A stretch of DNA of 64,000 bases from an uncultured Sulfurovum sp. (GTDB lineage Bacteria > Campylobacterota > Campylobacteria > Campylobacterales > Sulfurovaceae). Location of the stretch: positions 62,001 to 126,000 of the forward strand of contig CACVAS010000147.1 of assembly GCA_902727855.1 (NCBI GenBank). The letters are read 5' to 3'. A model generated the notes under the pieces. The model saw nothing but the letters and a program-made list of their open reading frames with translations. It was not told where the DNA came from and did no database searches. The position numbers and the translations under genes are program-made. Positions within the stretch are counted from its first letter, which is position 1, and every line of letters starts with the position of its first letter. Positions 36,387 to 46,247 of the stretch are shown here, piece by piece.

Positions 36387-37217
36387 CTATAAAGAGGTTA
36401 TTTGTTCTGGGGTAGAATTATCAAGGATATTATTGATAATACTGTTTTGGTTTAATTCTGCAATAACATCATCTTCACAAATGATAATATGACGAGCAGT
36501 TGTATGTTTACCATCTAAAACTTCTTTAGTGTATGGTGCACCATCTAGTACCTGACTCTCTATAGGTACTATACCATCTGTACTTTTATCATCATCACAG
36601 GCAAATCTAAATGCAAGCATCTCTATTTTTCTTCCATCGATGCTAGAGTTACTATATGGATGCTCTTTATTAAACATAGACATATGATCAGCACTCAAAT
36701 CGGAGACTGCACCATTGTCTTCAGGGAGAATATTGGCAATTTCCACACCTTTATGTGGTGTTGCTATGGTATAGAACTTATATATCTTCTTTGCTGCTTT
36801 GTAATATTTATTGTCATCTGTTTGATTTTGATTACCTTGACTAATGATATAGCGTAAATCAAGACCTCCCATACTATGTCCAATAACAATCATAGAGTTA
36901 TCTTCTAACCCTTGTGCATTAATATAATCTGCTAACTGACCTGCACGTCTTACAATACTTCCTGTATCAGATACATCTGTCCGGTAGATAACCCACTCTC
37001 TATCTGCATAATCTGATGTAACTTCTACGTAGTGATTCCAAGTATCTGCACTACTTAAAAATCCATGTGCAAATAAAACATTTTTAACACTCATTGGGTG
37101 AATACTGTTTACATCACTAGTCACCGTTTTTGTATCATTTCCACAACCTGAAAACAATATCATTGAAAAGGCAATAAATATGCCTTTAAAAATATTTGAT
37201 TTTAAATGTATCTTCAT
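36387..37217 (-). CDS. Alpha/beta-hydrolase lipoprotein (lipase-like)
   Basis: A 276-residue lipoprotein (signal with lipobox LFSGC, Cys near 25). The hydrolase core has VLFAHGFLSSADTWNHYV (oxyanion region), the nucleophile elbow IGHSMGGLD (Ser near 116) and a late His in LDGKHTTARHI. Similar to PGAP1- or EstA-type lipases. Probably periplasm- or surface-facing. It lies 52 bases after purH, perhaps in the same transcript. Confidence 0.82.
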   Translation of the reverse strand: MKIHLKSNIFKGIFIAFSMILFSGCGNDTKTVTSDVNSIHPMSVKNVLFAHGFLSSADTWNHYVEVTSDYADREWVIYRTDVSDTGSIVRRAGQLADYINAQGLEDNSMIVIGHSMGGLDLRYIISQGNQNQTDDNKYYKAAKKIYKFYTIATPHKGVEIANILPEDNGAVSDLSADHMSMFNKEHPYSNSSIDGRKIEMLAFRFACDDDKSTDGIVPIESQVLDGAPYTKEVLDGKHTTARHIIICEDDVIAELNQNSIINNILDNSTPEQITSL

Positions 37218-37269
37218 TGATGCTATCCTTATTTTGAATATCTCTATTCACAGAAGTTATTCAATTTAT

Positions 37270-38817
37270 CTAATGTAAAAAATGTCTAACAGTCGTAAAG
37301 TAAAGTGAAATACCATGCTCATTGGCAGCTTCAATAACCTCATCATCTCTTATACTTCCGCCTGGTTCAATGATGGCTTTTACGCCTGCAGCTGCGGCTG
37401 CGTCTATGCTGTCACGAAATGGGAAAAAGGCTTCAGATGCCATGGCTGCGCCACTCACATCTAAGTCCATCTCTTTAGCTTTTTTGAGTGCACATTGTGC
37501 TGCATCTACACGGCTGGTCATACCCATACCTACAGCTACCATGGCAGAGTCTTTAACGTACACAACACAATTAGACTTCGTAAGTCCTGCTACTTTCCAT
37601 GCAATCTCAAGATCTTTCATCTCTTGCTCTGTTGCAGTAAGTTCTGATTTTTTCTGTGCGTTATGTACTTCATTGTCACAAATACAATCTGAATTTTGAT
37701 AAACAAATCCACCATCCACATGTTTAAAGTCATGAGAGTCTTTAGACATCACTAGCTTTGTGCCACCTTGCAAAAGACTATTTTGTGAGAAAAGTTTAAG
37801 ACGTTTCTTCTTGTTAAAAACCTCTAGAGCTTCCTCTGTAAAGTCTGATGCCATCACCACTTCTAAGAAAATTTCATTCATTTTCTCAGCCAGTGGAGCA
37901 TCTACTACACCATTGACCGCTACCACACCACCAAAAGCAGAGACAGGATCACATTTCAGTGCTTCCGTGTAGGACGCTAGCAAAGAGTCTTTAATGGCAA
38001 AACCACATGGATTACCGTGTTTAACTATACATACTGCATTTTCATCACCAAAGCTAGATGCAATTTTCAGTGCACCATTGACATCATTGATGTTATTGAA
38101 CGATGCTTCACCTTTAACTTGTTTGAAGTTGTCAGAAAAATGAGAGTCAAACTCATACAAGGCACCTTTTTGGTGTGGGTTCTCTCCATAACGTGTTTGG
38201 AAAGACTTCTTACCCGTAATAAACTGGTACTCTCCAAAGCCATCATTAAACCTACCGTTCATGTAATTGGCTATCATAGAGTCATAGGCTGCAGTATGTT
38301 CAAAAGCTTTAATCATAAGCCCTCTTCTAAATGCTAAGCTATCTTCTTTGTTAGTAAGCGCTGTAAGGACTGCAGTATAATCATTTGCATCTGTAACAAT
38401 CAGTACATCATTGAAATTTTTCGCAGCACTTCTTACCATCGTTGGTCCACCAATGTCGATGTTTTCTATGATTTCATCAAAATCTTCGGTACGTTCTATG
38501 GTCTCTTTAAACGGGTAAAGATTCACACATACAAGGTCTATACCCTCCACACCTAGCTCTTTAGCTTGTGCCACATGTGCATCGTCTCCACGCTTATGAA
38601 GTATGCCTCCATGTACGTATGGGTTGAGTGTTTTTACACGTCCTTCAAAACACTCTGGAAACTTTGTCACTTCGTCAATCTCCATGACTTTTACACCCGC
38701 AACACTTAGCTTTTTGTATGTTCCACCAGTGGAGATAATCTCCCAACCTTGACTCACTAACCCTTGGGCAAACTCAACAATACCTGCTTTGTCACTTACG
38801 CTTAATAATGCTCTCAT
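37270..38817 (-). CDS. purH: Bifunctional AICAR transformylase/IMP cyclohydrolase
   Basis: Catalyses the last two steps of IMP synthesis. The 515-residue protein has the N-terminal MGS-like cyclohydrolase domain ([45 protein letters not shown]) and the C-terminal transformylase domain with [14 protein letters not shown] and VKHGNPCG, and [16 protein letters not shown] [20 protein letters not shown] near the end. Monocistronic or leading the hydrolase; divergent from metG. Confidence 0.97.
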   Translation of the reverse strand: MRALLSVSDKAGIVEFAQGLVSQGWEIISTGGTYKKLSVAGVKVMEIDEVTKFPECFEGRVKTLNPYVHGGILHKRGDDAHVAQAKELGVEGIDLVCVNLYPFKETIERTEDFDEIIENIDIGGPTMVRSAAKNFNDVLIVTDANDYTAVLTALTNKEDSLAFRRGLMIKAFEHTAAYDSMIANYMNGRFNDGFGEYQFITGKKSFQTRYGENPHQKGALYEFDSHFSDNFKQVKGEASFNNINDVNGALKIASSFGDENAVCIVKHGNPCGFAIKDSLLASYTEALKCDPVSAFGGVVAVNGVVDAPLAEKMNEIFLEVVMASDFTEEALEVFNKKKRLKLFSQNSLLQGGTKLVMSKDSHDFKHVDGGFVYQNSDCICDNEVHNAQKKSELTATEQEMKDLEIAWKVAGLTKSNCVVYVKDSAMVAVGMGMTSRVDAAQCALKKAKEMDLDVSGAAMASEAFFPFRDSIDAAAAAGVKAIIEPGGSIRDDEVIEAANEHGISLYFTTVRHFLH

Positions 38818-38955
38818 ATCTTAAAAGCCTTCCATAAAAAATATTTGCGATTATAACTAAATGTGACTTTAAAGCACTATTTAGCTAAAATCTTTTTTAT
38901 TAATTTACTTCTACTTTTTAAGTAAACCAAAAACTCATTTGTTTAAGGAAACACC

Positions 38956-40914
38956 ATGTCAGATTCTTGTCACAAAGCCTATATTACCACCCCTATCTAT
39001 TATGTTAACGATATTGCACATATTGGTCATGCTTACACTACCATCATTGCCGATACCCTTGCACGTTACTCTCGTATGTCTGGACTAGACACCTACTTTC
39101 TTACTGGTACAGATGAACATGGTCAAAAAATAGAAGAAGCAGCAAAAAGCCGTGGCAAAACAACACAAGCTTATGCAGACGAAATCTCTGCAACGTTTAA
39201 AAACCTGTGGGATGACTTTGACATTTCTTATGACAAGTTTATACGTACGACAGATGAAGACCATAAAATAGGTGTACAAAAAGCTTTTTCTCAAATGCAT
39301 AAAAAAGGTGACGTCTATAAAGATACATACAAAGGGCATTACTGTATTTCTTGTGAAACATTTTTCCCTACGATTCAACTGGTTGATGATGAGTTTTGTC
39401 CAGAGTGTGGTAAAAGTACCACTATCGTTGAAGAGGAGTCTTACTTTTTCAAACTCTCTGCCTATGAAGATCAACTCTTAAAGTATTATGAAGACAATCC
39501 AGAGTTCATCTTACCAAAAAGTAAAAGAAATGAAGTCATTCGTTTTGTTGAAGGTGGCTTACAAGACCTCTCAATTACCCGCACCTCTTTTGACTGGGGT
39601 GTCAAACTCCCTACAGAGTTTAATGATCCAAAACATGTGATGTATGTATGGTTAGATGCACTGATGAACTACCTTACTGCACTAGGTTATGGAGGTGACG
39701 AGGAAAAGATGGATCAGTGGCCTGCACGTGTGCAGCTTATTGGTAAGGATATCTTACGTTTTCATGCTATTTATTGGCCAGCCTTTCTTATGAGTATAGA
39801 TATGCCTCTACCTAAACACATTGCAGCACATGGATGGTGGACACGTGATGGTGAAAAAATGTCTAAATCTAAAGGTAATGTCGTGAACCCTAAAGAGGTC
39901 GCAGATGCTTATGGGTTAGATAATTTCCGTTACTTTATGCTTAGAGAAGTACCTTTTGGTGGAGATGGTGACTTTAGCCAAAAAGCGCTCATGGACCGTA
40001 TAAACTCTGATTTGGGTAATGACCTTGGTAACTTACTCAACCGTGTAATAGGCATGTCTGGTAAATACTTTGAAGGAAACGTGCACTCTAGCAACGTAGC
40101 ACAATACTACCAAACAGAGCTTGACGAAGTACACGCTTCACTTGATTTACTAGAACCTTTACTTTATGATATGCAAATTCACCGTTATTTAGAAGAGCTT
40201 TGGAGACCACTCACTGTAGCCAATAGAGCTATAGATAAGTATGAACCATGGAACCTTATGAAAAATGGGAAAGAAGAAGAAGCTATGGCACTCAATGGTC
40301 TCATAGTAGCTATTTTGGCAAAGGTCTCGGTCATGCTTTACCCTGTTATGCCAGCAGTATGTACAAAAATTTCTAACGCGCTTTGCTTTACTATAGACAC
40401 TGAGTCATGGAAATCATTGGTAAAAGACAGAGCACTACTCGCACCATTTAACTTAAAAAAGATAGACCCTCTCTTTCCACGTATAGAAGCACCTCTTCTT
40501 ACACAAATAGAACCAATAGATACGACTGAACCAGTAAAGAAAAAAGAGAAAGAAGTAAAAAAAGAGAGTGATGCTACAGAAGGTATAGCGCTTATAGGCA
40601 TCGATCAGTTCTTCCAAACTTCACTTAAAGTTGGTACAGTTGTAGCGGCCGAAGAAGTGCCAAAAAGTAAAAAACTTCTACTACTTCAAGTCGATGTGGG
40701 TGAAGAGAAACCAAGACAAGTGGTTGCAGGTATTAAAGAGTGGTACTCTGCAGAAGATATGTTAGGGACACAAGTCTCAGTGGTTGCAAACCTCAAACCA
40801 GCAAAGCTTATGGGACTAAAATCTGAAGGTATGCTTCTAGCAGCCAAAGATGAAGATGGCCTATGTATGATACGCCCTGAAAAGCCAAAAAAATCCGGAA
40901 CACCTATAGGGTAA
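38956..40914 (+). CDS. metG: Methionyl-tRNA synthetase
   Basis: Charges tRNA(Met). The 652-residue class I enzyme has HIGH (22-25), the zinc-type knuckle CISCETFF ... CPECGK, and the KMSKS signature near 301 (GEKMSKSKGN). The C-terminal tRNA-binding (EMAP-like) domain covers about 545-645 (QTSLKVGTVVAAEEVPKSKKLLLLQVDVG). A Lys/Glu-rich linker precedes that domain. The AAGGAAACACC leader supplies the ribosome-binding site. Followed after 3 bases by the MurF-N-like gene, so probably an operon with that gene and mltG. Confidence 0.97.
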   Translation: MSDSCHKAYITTPIYYVNDIAHIGHAYTTIIADTLARYSRMSGLDTYFLTGTDEHGQKIEEAAKSRGKTTQAYADEISATFKNLWDDFDISYDKFIRTTDEDHKIGVQKAFSQMHKKGDVYKDTYKGHYCISCETFFPTIQLVDDEFCPECGKSTTIVEEESYFFKLSAYEDQLLKYYEDNPEFILPKSKRNEVIRFVEGGLQDLSITRTSFDWGVKLPTEFNDPKHVMYVWLDALMNYLTALGYGGDEEKMDQWPARVQLIGKDILRFHAIYWPAFLMSIDMPLPKHIAAHGWWTRDGEKMSKSKGNVVNPKEVADAYGLDNFRYFMLREVPFGGDGDFSQKALMDRINSDLGNDLGNLLNRVIGMSGKYFEGNVHSSNVAQYYQTELDEVHASLDLLEPLLYDMQIHRYLEELWRPLTVANRAIDKYEPWNLMKNGKEEEAMALNGLIVAILAKVSVMLYPVMPAVCTKISNALCFTIDTESWKSLVKDRALLAPFNLKKIDPLFPRIEAPLLTQIEPIDTTEPVKKKEKEVKKESDATEGIALIGIDQFFQTSLKVGTVVAAEEVPKSKKLLLLQVDVGEEKPRQVVAGIKEWYSAEDMLGTQVSVVANLKPAKLMGLKSEGMLLAAKDEDGLCMIRPEKPKKSGTPIG

Positions 40915-40917
40915 ACA

Positions 40918-41898
40918 ATGAAAATAGAAGATATAGTAAATCTCTCTGAGGGTATACTCTCAAATGAGCCAAAAGTCCAAGCCATCTCATCAGCTACTGT
41001 CTATGTCTCTAAAGTTGAGCATGGTGACTTGTTTTTCTCCTCTAACCAAGAAGAGATAGACCAAGCCATTAAAAATGGTGCCTACGCTATTGTGTATGAT
41101 GATGAGACTATTGAACGTCATGATGATGAGATAGCATGGATCCTTGTCTCAGACATACAACTGGCAGCCTTTAAACTTGTTAGGTATGTTATCATTAAGA
41201 AAGAGGCACAATTCTTTTTACTCTCCCCACATGAACTTACCTTTACAAAAATGATACTCACGCATAAAACAAATATTTCATTTATTTCTAAAGAGTGGCG
41301 TAAAGCATTTGAACAAATACTCAATACCGATGGTACACTGTATGTAGGTACAGATACCTCTCTCATGAAACTGATAAAACCAGATATACAAAAACTAGAG
41401 CGTGATGTTGATGGATATGCTGTTTTTGATACACTTTTTAAAACGACATTTAAAGTGGGTGGCTATGTCTACCAAGAAAAAGACCTCATTCCCTTTCATC
41501 TAGAGTATCTTTTAAGGGTCATACACTTTTGTGAAAACAATGCCCTACCCTATGACATTGAACGTCTTAGCTACACCAAACATTTTCACCCTGTGTTTAT
41601 TGATGGTCAGCTTAACAGTACAAAGGCAAGTAAAAGTGACAAGGTAGCCATTTTTACAGACAATATAGCTGACATTGTAGAAGCAAGAGAGTACATAAAA
41701 CGTTCAAATACATGGGTAAAAGGAATTGTCCTCACCCCACCTAAAACCAAGGTACCAGGTATAGACAGACCCCACTGGTTTGAAAATGGAGAAGAGATAA
41801 GAGATATTTTAAAGAATACACTCTTTAACTACGCCTTTATACTCAATGCAGATAAAAAGATTTTACATACGATTAAAGAAGAAAACTTGCTTTTTTAA
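40918..41898 (+). CDS. MurF/MurE N-terminal-like protein, catalytic centre missing
   Basis: A 326-residue cytosolic protein. The opening region (ISSATVYVSKVEHGDLFFSSNQEEIDQAIKNGAYAIVYDDE) follows the pattern of the N-terminal UDP-binding domain of Mur ligases (D-R-v-pGdLF-A--G-..D-h-Fi..A---GA-avv). The rest lacks the GTNGKT-type P-loop and the later Mur motifs, so it is not a ligase. Related reading frames occur next to mltG in Campylobacterota, as far as I recall, but no function is established. Between metG and mltG, with 3- and 2-base gaps. A peptidoglycan-precursor-related role is inferred only. Confidence 0.6.
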   Translation: MKIEDIVNLSEGILSNEPKVQAISSATVYVSKVEHGDLFFSSNQEEIDQAIKNGAYAIVYDDETIERHDDEIAWILVSDIQLAAFKLVRYVIIKKEAQFFLLSPHELTFTKMILTHKTNISFISKEWRKAFEQILNTDGTLYVGTDTSLMKLIKPDIQKLERDVDGYAVFDTLFKTTFKVGGYVYQEKDLIPFHLEYLLRVIHFCENNALPYDIERLSYTKHFHPVFIDGQLNSTKASKSDKVAIFTDNIADIVEAREYIKRSNTWVKGIVLTPPKTKVPGIDRPHWFENGEEIRDILKNTLFNYAFILNADKKILHTIKEENLLF

Positions 41899-41900
41899 TC

Positions 41901-42854
41901 ATGAAGAAGATACTTAAAAATACTTACAATAAAATCTATTTTATCGTAACATTTGTCACTCTTTTTTTATTTTTAATCACGCTTATTTATCATTTAACAG
42001 CTATAAAGTCTGGCAATAAAACATTCTACATTGCCAATACACATACCAATCATATTATAGACACATTACAAAAACATGACTACTCCGTAAACTGGCTAGA
42101 CAAAATAGTATTGTCTCTACTACCAAAGCCTAAAAAAGGTTGGTATACCCTCAAAGAGGAGAGTATAAACCGATTGTCACTTTTCAACACCATTAAGCAA
42201 AGTAAAACAAAAACGTTCAATATTAAAGTTTTTGCGGGAGAAAGTACTGTAGAAGTTTGTAAACGCTTAGCCAATGATTTACGTATAGATGAAGGAGACA
42301 CCTTACATGAATACATCAACTATGCAACATACCTAGAAGCAGATATACTCGCAGGCTCTTATGCCATAGCAAACAATGCCGATGCACAAGCAGCTATACT
42401 TGCACTTTTTCATGAAACAAATGAAAAACTCTCTAAATTACTTCCCTCAAACAAAGAAGAAGAAATCAATCAGATACTGACCATTGCCTCTATTATCCAA
42501 AAAGAGACCAATAATCCAGAAGAGATGTACCTAGTCTCTTCTGTAATACAAAACAGACTCAAAAAAAAGATGCGTCTACAGATGGATGGTACACTCAATT
42601 ATGATGAGTACAGTTCAAAAATTGTGACATCTTCTCACATAAAAGAAGACAATAGCTTCTACAATACATACAAAAATTCAGGTTTGCCCCCTCTTCCAGT
42701 GGGTACTGTCAGCGTAGATGCTATTAAAGCAACGTTAAAACCAAAAAAAACACCATACCTCTATTTTATGTTAAATGAAGAGGGAAAACACACATTTAGT
42801 ACAAACTATAAATCGCATTTAAAGCATGTAAAAGCGTTTAAATCTTCTCAATAA
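41901..42854 (+). CDS. mltG: Endolytic murein transglycosylase MltG
   Basis: Cuts nascent glycan strands and terminates peptidoglycan chains. The 317 residues have a membrane helix (about 12-34), then the YceG domain. The catalytic Glu is E202 in IASIIQKETNNPEE, followed by VSSVIQNRLKKKMRLQMDGTLNY and NTYKNSGLPPLPVG, all family hallmarks; the usual LQSDPT is LQMDGT here. Operon with metG and the MurF-N-like gene. The 3' end overlaps the opposite methyltransferase gene by 17 bases. Confidence 0.95.
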   Translation: MKKILKNTYNKIYFIVTFVTLFLFLITLIYHLTAIKSGNKTFYIANTHTNHIIDTLQKHDYSVNWLDKIVLSLLPKPKKGWYTLKEESINRLSLFNTIKQSKTKTFNIKVFAGESTVEVCKRLANDLRIDEGDTLHEYINYATYLEADILAGSYAIANNADAQAAILALFHETNEKLSKLLPSNKEEEINQILTIASIIQKETNNPEEMYLVSSVIQNRLKKKMRLQMDGTLNYDEYSSKIVTSSHIKEDNSFYNTYKNSGLPPLPVGTVSVDAIKATLKPKKTPYLYFMLNEEGKHTFSTNYKSHLKHVKAFKSSQ

Positions 42855-43476
42855 GTACCATATTTTTATCATTGGTACTGCAGATTCTACATCCATACAT
42901 CTTTGCTAGTATTTCAAAAGTTTTGGGTCTAAAAAAGACTATATGTGTTGGATCTTGATGATAATACCACATTTTAAATGTTTCAATACTATTGGAATGA
43001 AACTGCGTTTGGATTGCCAGATAACCACCTTTTTTAAGACGTTTGACTAAACTAGCAAAGACTTCTTTTGGCTGTGATAGATGTTCAAAGACTTCTGTTG
43101 AGACTATAAGGTCATACACCTTGTTAGCTTCTAGCGTATCTGGATGGTAAATTGGGTCATAATAATCACAAGAAATACCCTCTTTTTCAAGCATAGTAGC
43201 CAAAATAGTACTTTTACCACAACCAAAATCCAATGCCGATTTCACATCACTTATTTGAGGTAAGAGAAAGTCTAAAAAACGCTGAAAATAGGCTATGTAT
43301 CCTTGATCTTCTTCACTATTGGTATGTAAATCGTACCGCTCTTTTTGTTTAGTAAGACTTTGGTACTTCTGAGGAGATTTAAAAATGTATTCACATTCTG
43401 CACAAGAGTAGTATGTAATATTGGTTTTACTATCTACAAAACTTTGCGTTTCTTTTGTACAAATATGACAATCCAA
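42838..43476 (-). CDS. Class I SAM-dependent methyltransferase
   Basis: A 212-residue protein with an N-terminal zinc-ribbon-like segment (CHICTKETQSF ... CAECEYIF) and a Rossmann methyltransferase core: SALDFGCGKSTILATMLEKEG (motif I, about 80-100), YDLIVSTEVFEHL and LKKGGYLAIQTQF. This group (Methyltransf_23) methylates small molecules or proteins; the substrate is unknown. Divergent from the TRAP receptor gene with 73 bases between starts. Confidence 0.87.
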   Translation of the reverse strand: MDCHICTKETQSFVDSKTNITYYSCAECEYIFKSPQKYQSLTKQKERYDLHTNSEEDQGYIAYFQRFLDFLLPQISDVKSALDFGCGKSTILATMLEKEGISCDYYDPIYHPDTLEANKVYDLIVSTEVFEHLSQPKEVFASLVKRLKKGGYLAIQTQFHSNSIETFKMWYYHQDPTHIVFFRPKTFEILAKMYGCRICSTNDKNMVLIEKI

Positions 43477-43549
43477 ATTTTATCCTTTTTCATCCTTTTA
43501 ATGTCTGTTATGTTACTATGTAATTTATTAATATTAGGATGATTTTATC

Positions 43550-44647
43550 ATGAAAAGAAGAGACTTTTTAACAAGTACTGCACTAGGTGCAACAGCCATG
43601 ACACTTAATGCATGTCATAGGGCTGAAGAAGAGCATAGTGATAATAGCACGCAAGTACCTAGAGGTAAAAAAGTCACACTCAAACTTGCAACGTCATGGC
43701 CTGCTCACTTCCCAATCATGGGTACAGGCATAGACAACTTTGCAAAACGATGTTTTGAACTCTCTGGTGGCACTTTGGAAATCAAAATTTTTCCTAAAAA
43801 TATCTTAGTGCCTGCGCTACAAGTCTTCGATGCTACCTCTGCTGCACAGATAGATGCCTTCCACTCTGGCGTCTACTATTGGAAAGGGAAGAATTCTGCA
43901 TTTTCCATATTTGGAGGTATGCCCTTAGGACTCACAAGTGAAGAGATGATTACATGGATGAAATTTGGTGGTGGTTATGCACTCTGGCGTGAAATGTATG
44001 CTAAGTTTAATCTCTATCCTCTTATAGGGGGTACTACAGGTCCTCAAATGGGTGGTTGGTTTAAAAAAGAGATAAAGTCACTCTCAGACTTGCAAGGACT
44101 CAAAATGCGCATCCCTGGCCTTGGTGGAGAAGTTTTGAAAAAACTTGGTGTCAATCCGGTACTGCTTCCTGCAGGGGAACTCTACACAGCACTGGAACGC
44201 GGTACCATAGATGCCACAGAATGGGTTGGTCCTGCACTTGACAGCATGATGGGGTTTTCCAAAGCTGCACCCTTCTACTACACAGGGTGGCATGAACCAG
44301 GAAGTATCTTAGAAATCACTTTTAACAAAACAAAATGGGACAAACTAAGTGACACTCATCAAGCTATCATTACAGCTGCTAGTGAAGAGATGACTGCTAA
44401 TATGCTACAAGAGTTTAGATATAAAAATGCTAAAGCGCTTCAGGAATTACCTAGTAATGTACAAATTAAAACTTTTCCCAAAGATATGATGGATGCAACA
44501 AAAGTAGCACTCAAAGAGGTACTATTTGAAGAGAGTAAAAAAAGTAGTGATTTTAAACGTGCCTTGGAAAGCTATGAAGCATTTGTAAAATTAAATCAAC
44601 CCTTTGATGATATTAGTACTAAAAACTTTTTAAATATCAGAGGCTAA
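43550..44647 (+). CDS. TRAP transporter solute-binding protein (DctP type)
   Basis: A 365-residue extracytoplasmic receptor. Signal MKRRDFLTSTALGATAMTLNAC combines a twin-arginine motif with a lipobox-like Cys (C22), suggesting a Tat-exported lipoprotein. The mature part has the DctP pattern: KLATSWPAHFPIMG, LQGLKMRIPGLGGEVLKKLGVNPVLLPAGELYTALERGTIDATEWVGPALD. It resembles the receptors for mannitol, chloroaromatic or 2-oxo acids; the conserved Arg-containing MRIPG contacts the carboxylate ligand. No dctQ or dctM gene lies in the window. Confidence 0.9.
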   Translation: MKRRDFLTSTALGATAMTLNACHRAEEEHSDNSTQVPRGKKVTLKLATSWPAHFPIMGTGIDNFAKRCFELSGGTLEIKIFPKNILVPALQVFDATSAAQIDAFHSGVYYWKGKNSAFSIFGGMPLGLTSEEMITWMKFGGGYALWREMYAKFNLYPLIGGTTGPQMGGWFKKEIKSLSDLQGLKMRIPGLGGEVLKKLGVNPVLLPAGELYTALERGTIDATEWVGPALDSMMGFSKAAPFYYTGWHEPGSILEITFNKTKWDKLSDTHQAIITAASEEMTANMLQEFRYKNAKALQELPSNVQIKTFPKDMMDATKVALKEVLFEESKKSSDFKRALESYEAFVKLNQPFDDISTKNFLNIRG

Positions 44648-44653
44648 GAAGTA

Positions 44654-44679
44654 TAAGAGATAAATACTTTTATCTCTTA
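44654..44679. terminator. Bidirectional hairpin between the TRAP receptor and wza-like genes
   Basis: A perfect 11-bp stem TAAGAGATAAA / TTTATCTCTTA with a TACT loop between two convergent stop codons. The A/T-rich arms give a short U-stretch on each strand. The same design as the hairpin at 4996. Confidence 0.6.
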
Positions 44680-44688
44680 ACCTGTTCA

Positions 44689-45450
44689 TTAATCACCCAA
44701 GTACTTTAATGTTACAAACGGTGATGCAATTTTGGATATAGCAACAAATGGTGAAGTCACATCATCTGCAGCTACCTTGAACTCTTTCCATCCATTTGGT
44801 TGAATATAGACTATGTCATTAGGACGAAGCATCAGTTGACTGTAGTCCATATTTGCAAACTGTGTAAGGTCTACATGTCTCATATTCATTTTTCCATTCT
44901 TAGCAGCAGACAAAATAACAATATCATCACGAATCGCAGCATCTGTTAAATCTCCTGCAAATGCGAGTGCTTCAAAAAGTGTCATCTTTTCTTTGTCTAT
45001 TTTTACAACACCCGGATTTTTTACTTCTCCTAAAACATACAATCTTTTGTTCAACACCTCTAAGTACACAGATGGTGTATTAATATATTTTTTGTAATGT
45101 CTAGTAATCTTGTCCGCTGCTGCAGTTTGTGTTAACCCTGCAACTTTTACCTTCCCAATCAATGGTAAAGAGATAAACCCAGCTTTATTGACTAAAATAC
45201 CTGTTTTGTTCACACTTTGTCCAAGTTCAGATTGTGCAACCATCGCCTCTTGATTTGGATCTTTATAGAGTATCACATCGAGTCTGTCTTGTGGTAAAAT
45301 ATGATACTCTATGCTTCTTGCAGAGTACTTCGAAGATTGTTCTGTTGTGACCTCTTTTTCAGTCTGAAAAAGTTTGTAGTCTGATTTACTGGCACATCCA
45401 GTAAATAAAAGTGTTGCCGAAAGTAATGAGAGTGCAGTCAAAATGCGCAT
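44689..45450 (-). CDS. wza: Polysaccharide export lipoprotein, Wza-like
   Basis: A 253-residue lipoprotein (lipobox LFTGC, Cys at 19) with a poly_export domain (about 50-130: YHILPQDRLDVILYKDPNQEA, GFISLPLIGKVKVAGLTQTAA) and a SLBB domain (RLYVLGEVKNPGVVKI). It forms the outer-membrane export pore for polysaccharide. Shorter than E. coli Wza (about 380 aa), as in many OPX proteins lacking extra SLBB repeats. Third gene of wzc-phosphatase-wza. Confidence 0.93.
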   Translation of the reverse strand: MRILTALSLLSATLLFTGCASKSDYKLFQTEKEVTTEQSSKYSARSIEYHILPQDRLDVILYKDPNQEAMVAQSELGQSVNKTGILVNKAGFISLPLIGKVKVAGLTQTAAADKITRHYKKYINTPSVYLEVLNKRLYVLGEVKNPGVVKIDKEKMTLFEALAFAGDLTDAAIRDDIVILSAAKNGKMNMRHVDLTQFANMDYSQLMLRPNDIVYIQPNGWKEFKVAADDVTSPFVAISKIASPFVTLKYLGD

Positions 45451-45503
45451 ATGTATTCCCTTTTAATAAAATGGCTATATTATATCCCATTTATAATTAA
45501 TTT

Positions 45504-46247
45504 TTAAATTAAAGATGGATTTTTAATGGTGTTGTATCGATAAATCTCACTATATATATGACTTGTCAAAACTTCAGAGAGATACTCTACTTGTTTAATG
45601 TTATGCGTATCTGAACCCAAAAAATCTATCAGACCATGTTGACTTAAAAAATTTGCATGTTTTTTTGCATGCGCACCATAATGCCCATGAAATGAATTTA
45701 AATTTACTTGAAACAGTACACCTAGTGTTTTTAACCTTTGAAACTCTTCTGGGTCGGCGATGTATCTATACCGTTCAGGGTGTGCTAAAAGTGGTATATA
45801 CCCTGCTGCTAAAATTTCAAAAATAACTTCTTCTAATTGTGTTGGACGATGGATATATGAGGTCTCAAACAGTAGGTATTTATCTTCAATCAATAAAATT
45901 TCTTTTTTATGTATCAATGATAAAAGCCCTTCATCTAAATAATATTCAGATGCTGCTTCTATCTCTACATGAATGTTATGTTTTTTTGCTTCATTTTGAA
46001 GTACTTGTAGCCCTTGAAGTATAGACTCCTTAGTATTTCCATAGGCATCCACCATAATGTGTGGTGTCGTAATTATTTTTTTATAGCCTACAGCTTCTAA
46101 GGCTTTTAGTAACACTAGACTCTCTTCCATCGTCTGAGAACCATCATCAATCCCAGGAATCAGATGAGAATGCACATCAACCAACAAAGGTGGTACTACT
46201 ATAGGTTCTTGTGCTATCTGTATTTTCTTTTTAAAAAAAGAAAACAT
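45504..46247 (-). CDS. CpsB/CapC-family PHP tyrosine phosphatase
   Basis: A 247-residue manganese-dependent phosphatase that probably dephosphorylates the Wzc-like kinase. The PHP-fold metal motifs are DVHSHLIPGIDDGS (H-x-H near residue 25), TTPHIM, EIEAASEYYLDE, LAHPERY and GSDTHN. The short N-terminal extension before DVHSH is Lys-rich. Start and wzc stop share one base (TAATG). Gram-positive CpsB is the best-known member; Campylobacterota often use this type in place of Wzb. Confidence 0.93.
   Translation of the reverse strand: MFSFFKKKIQIAQEPIVVPPLLVDVHSHLIPGIDDGSQTMEESLVLLKALEAVGYKKIITTPHIMVDAYGNTKESILQGLQVLQNEAKKHNIHVEIEAASEYYLDEGLLSLIHKKEILLIEDKYLLFETSYIHRPTQLEEVIFEILAAGYIPLLAHPERYRYIADPEEFQRLKTLGVLFQVNLNSFHGHYGAHAKKHANFLSQHGLIDFLGSDTHNIKQVEYLSEVLTSHIYSEIYRYNTIKNPSLI

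Noticed and set aside
38017..38337. A 106-codon plus-strand frame opposite purH
   Set aside because: Fully inside the conserved transformylase domain of purH, with no ribosome-binding site.
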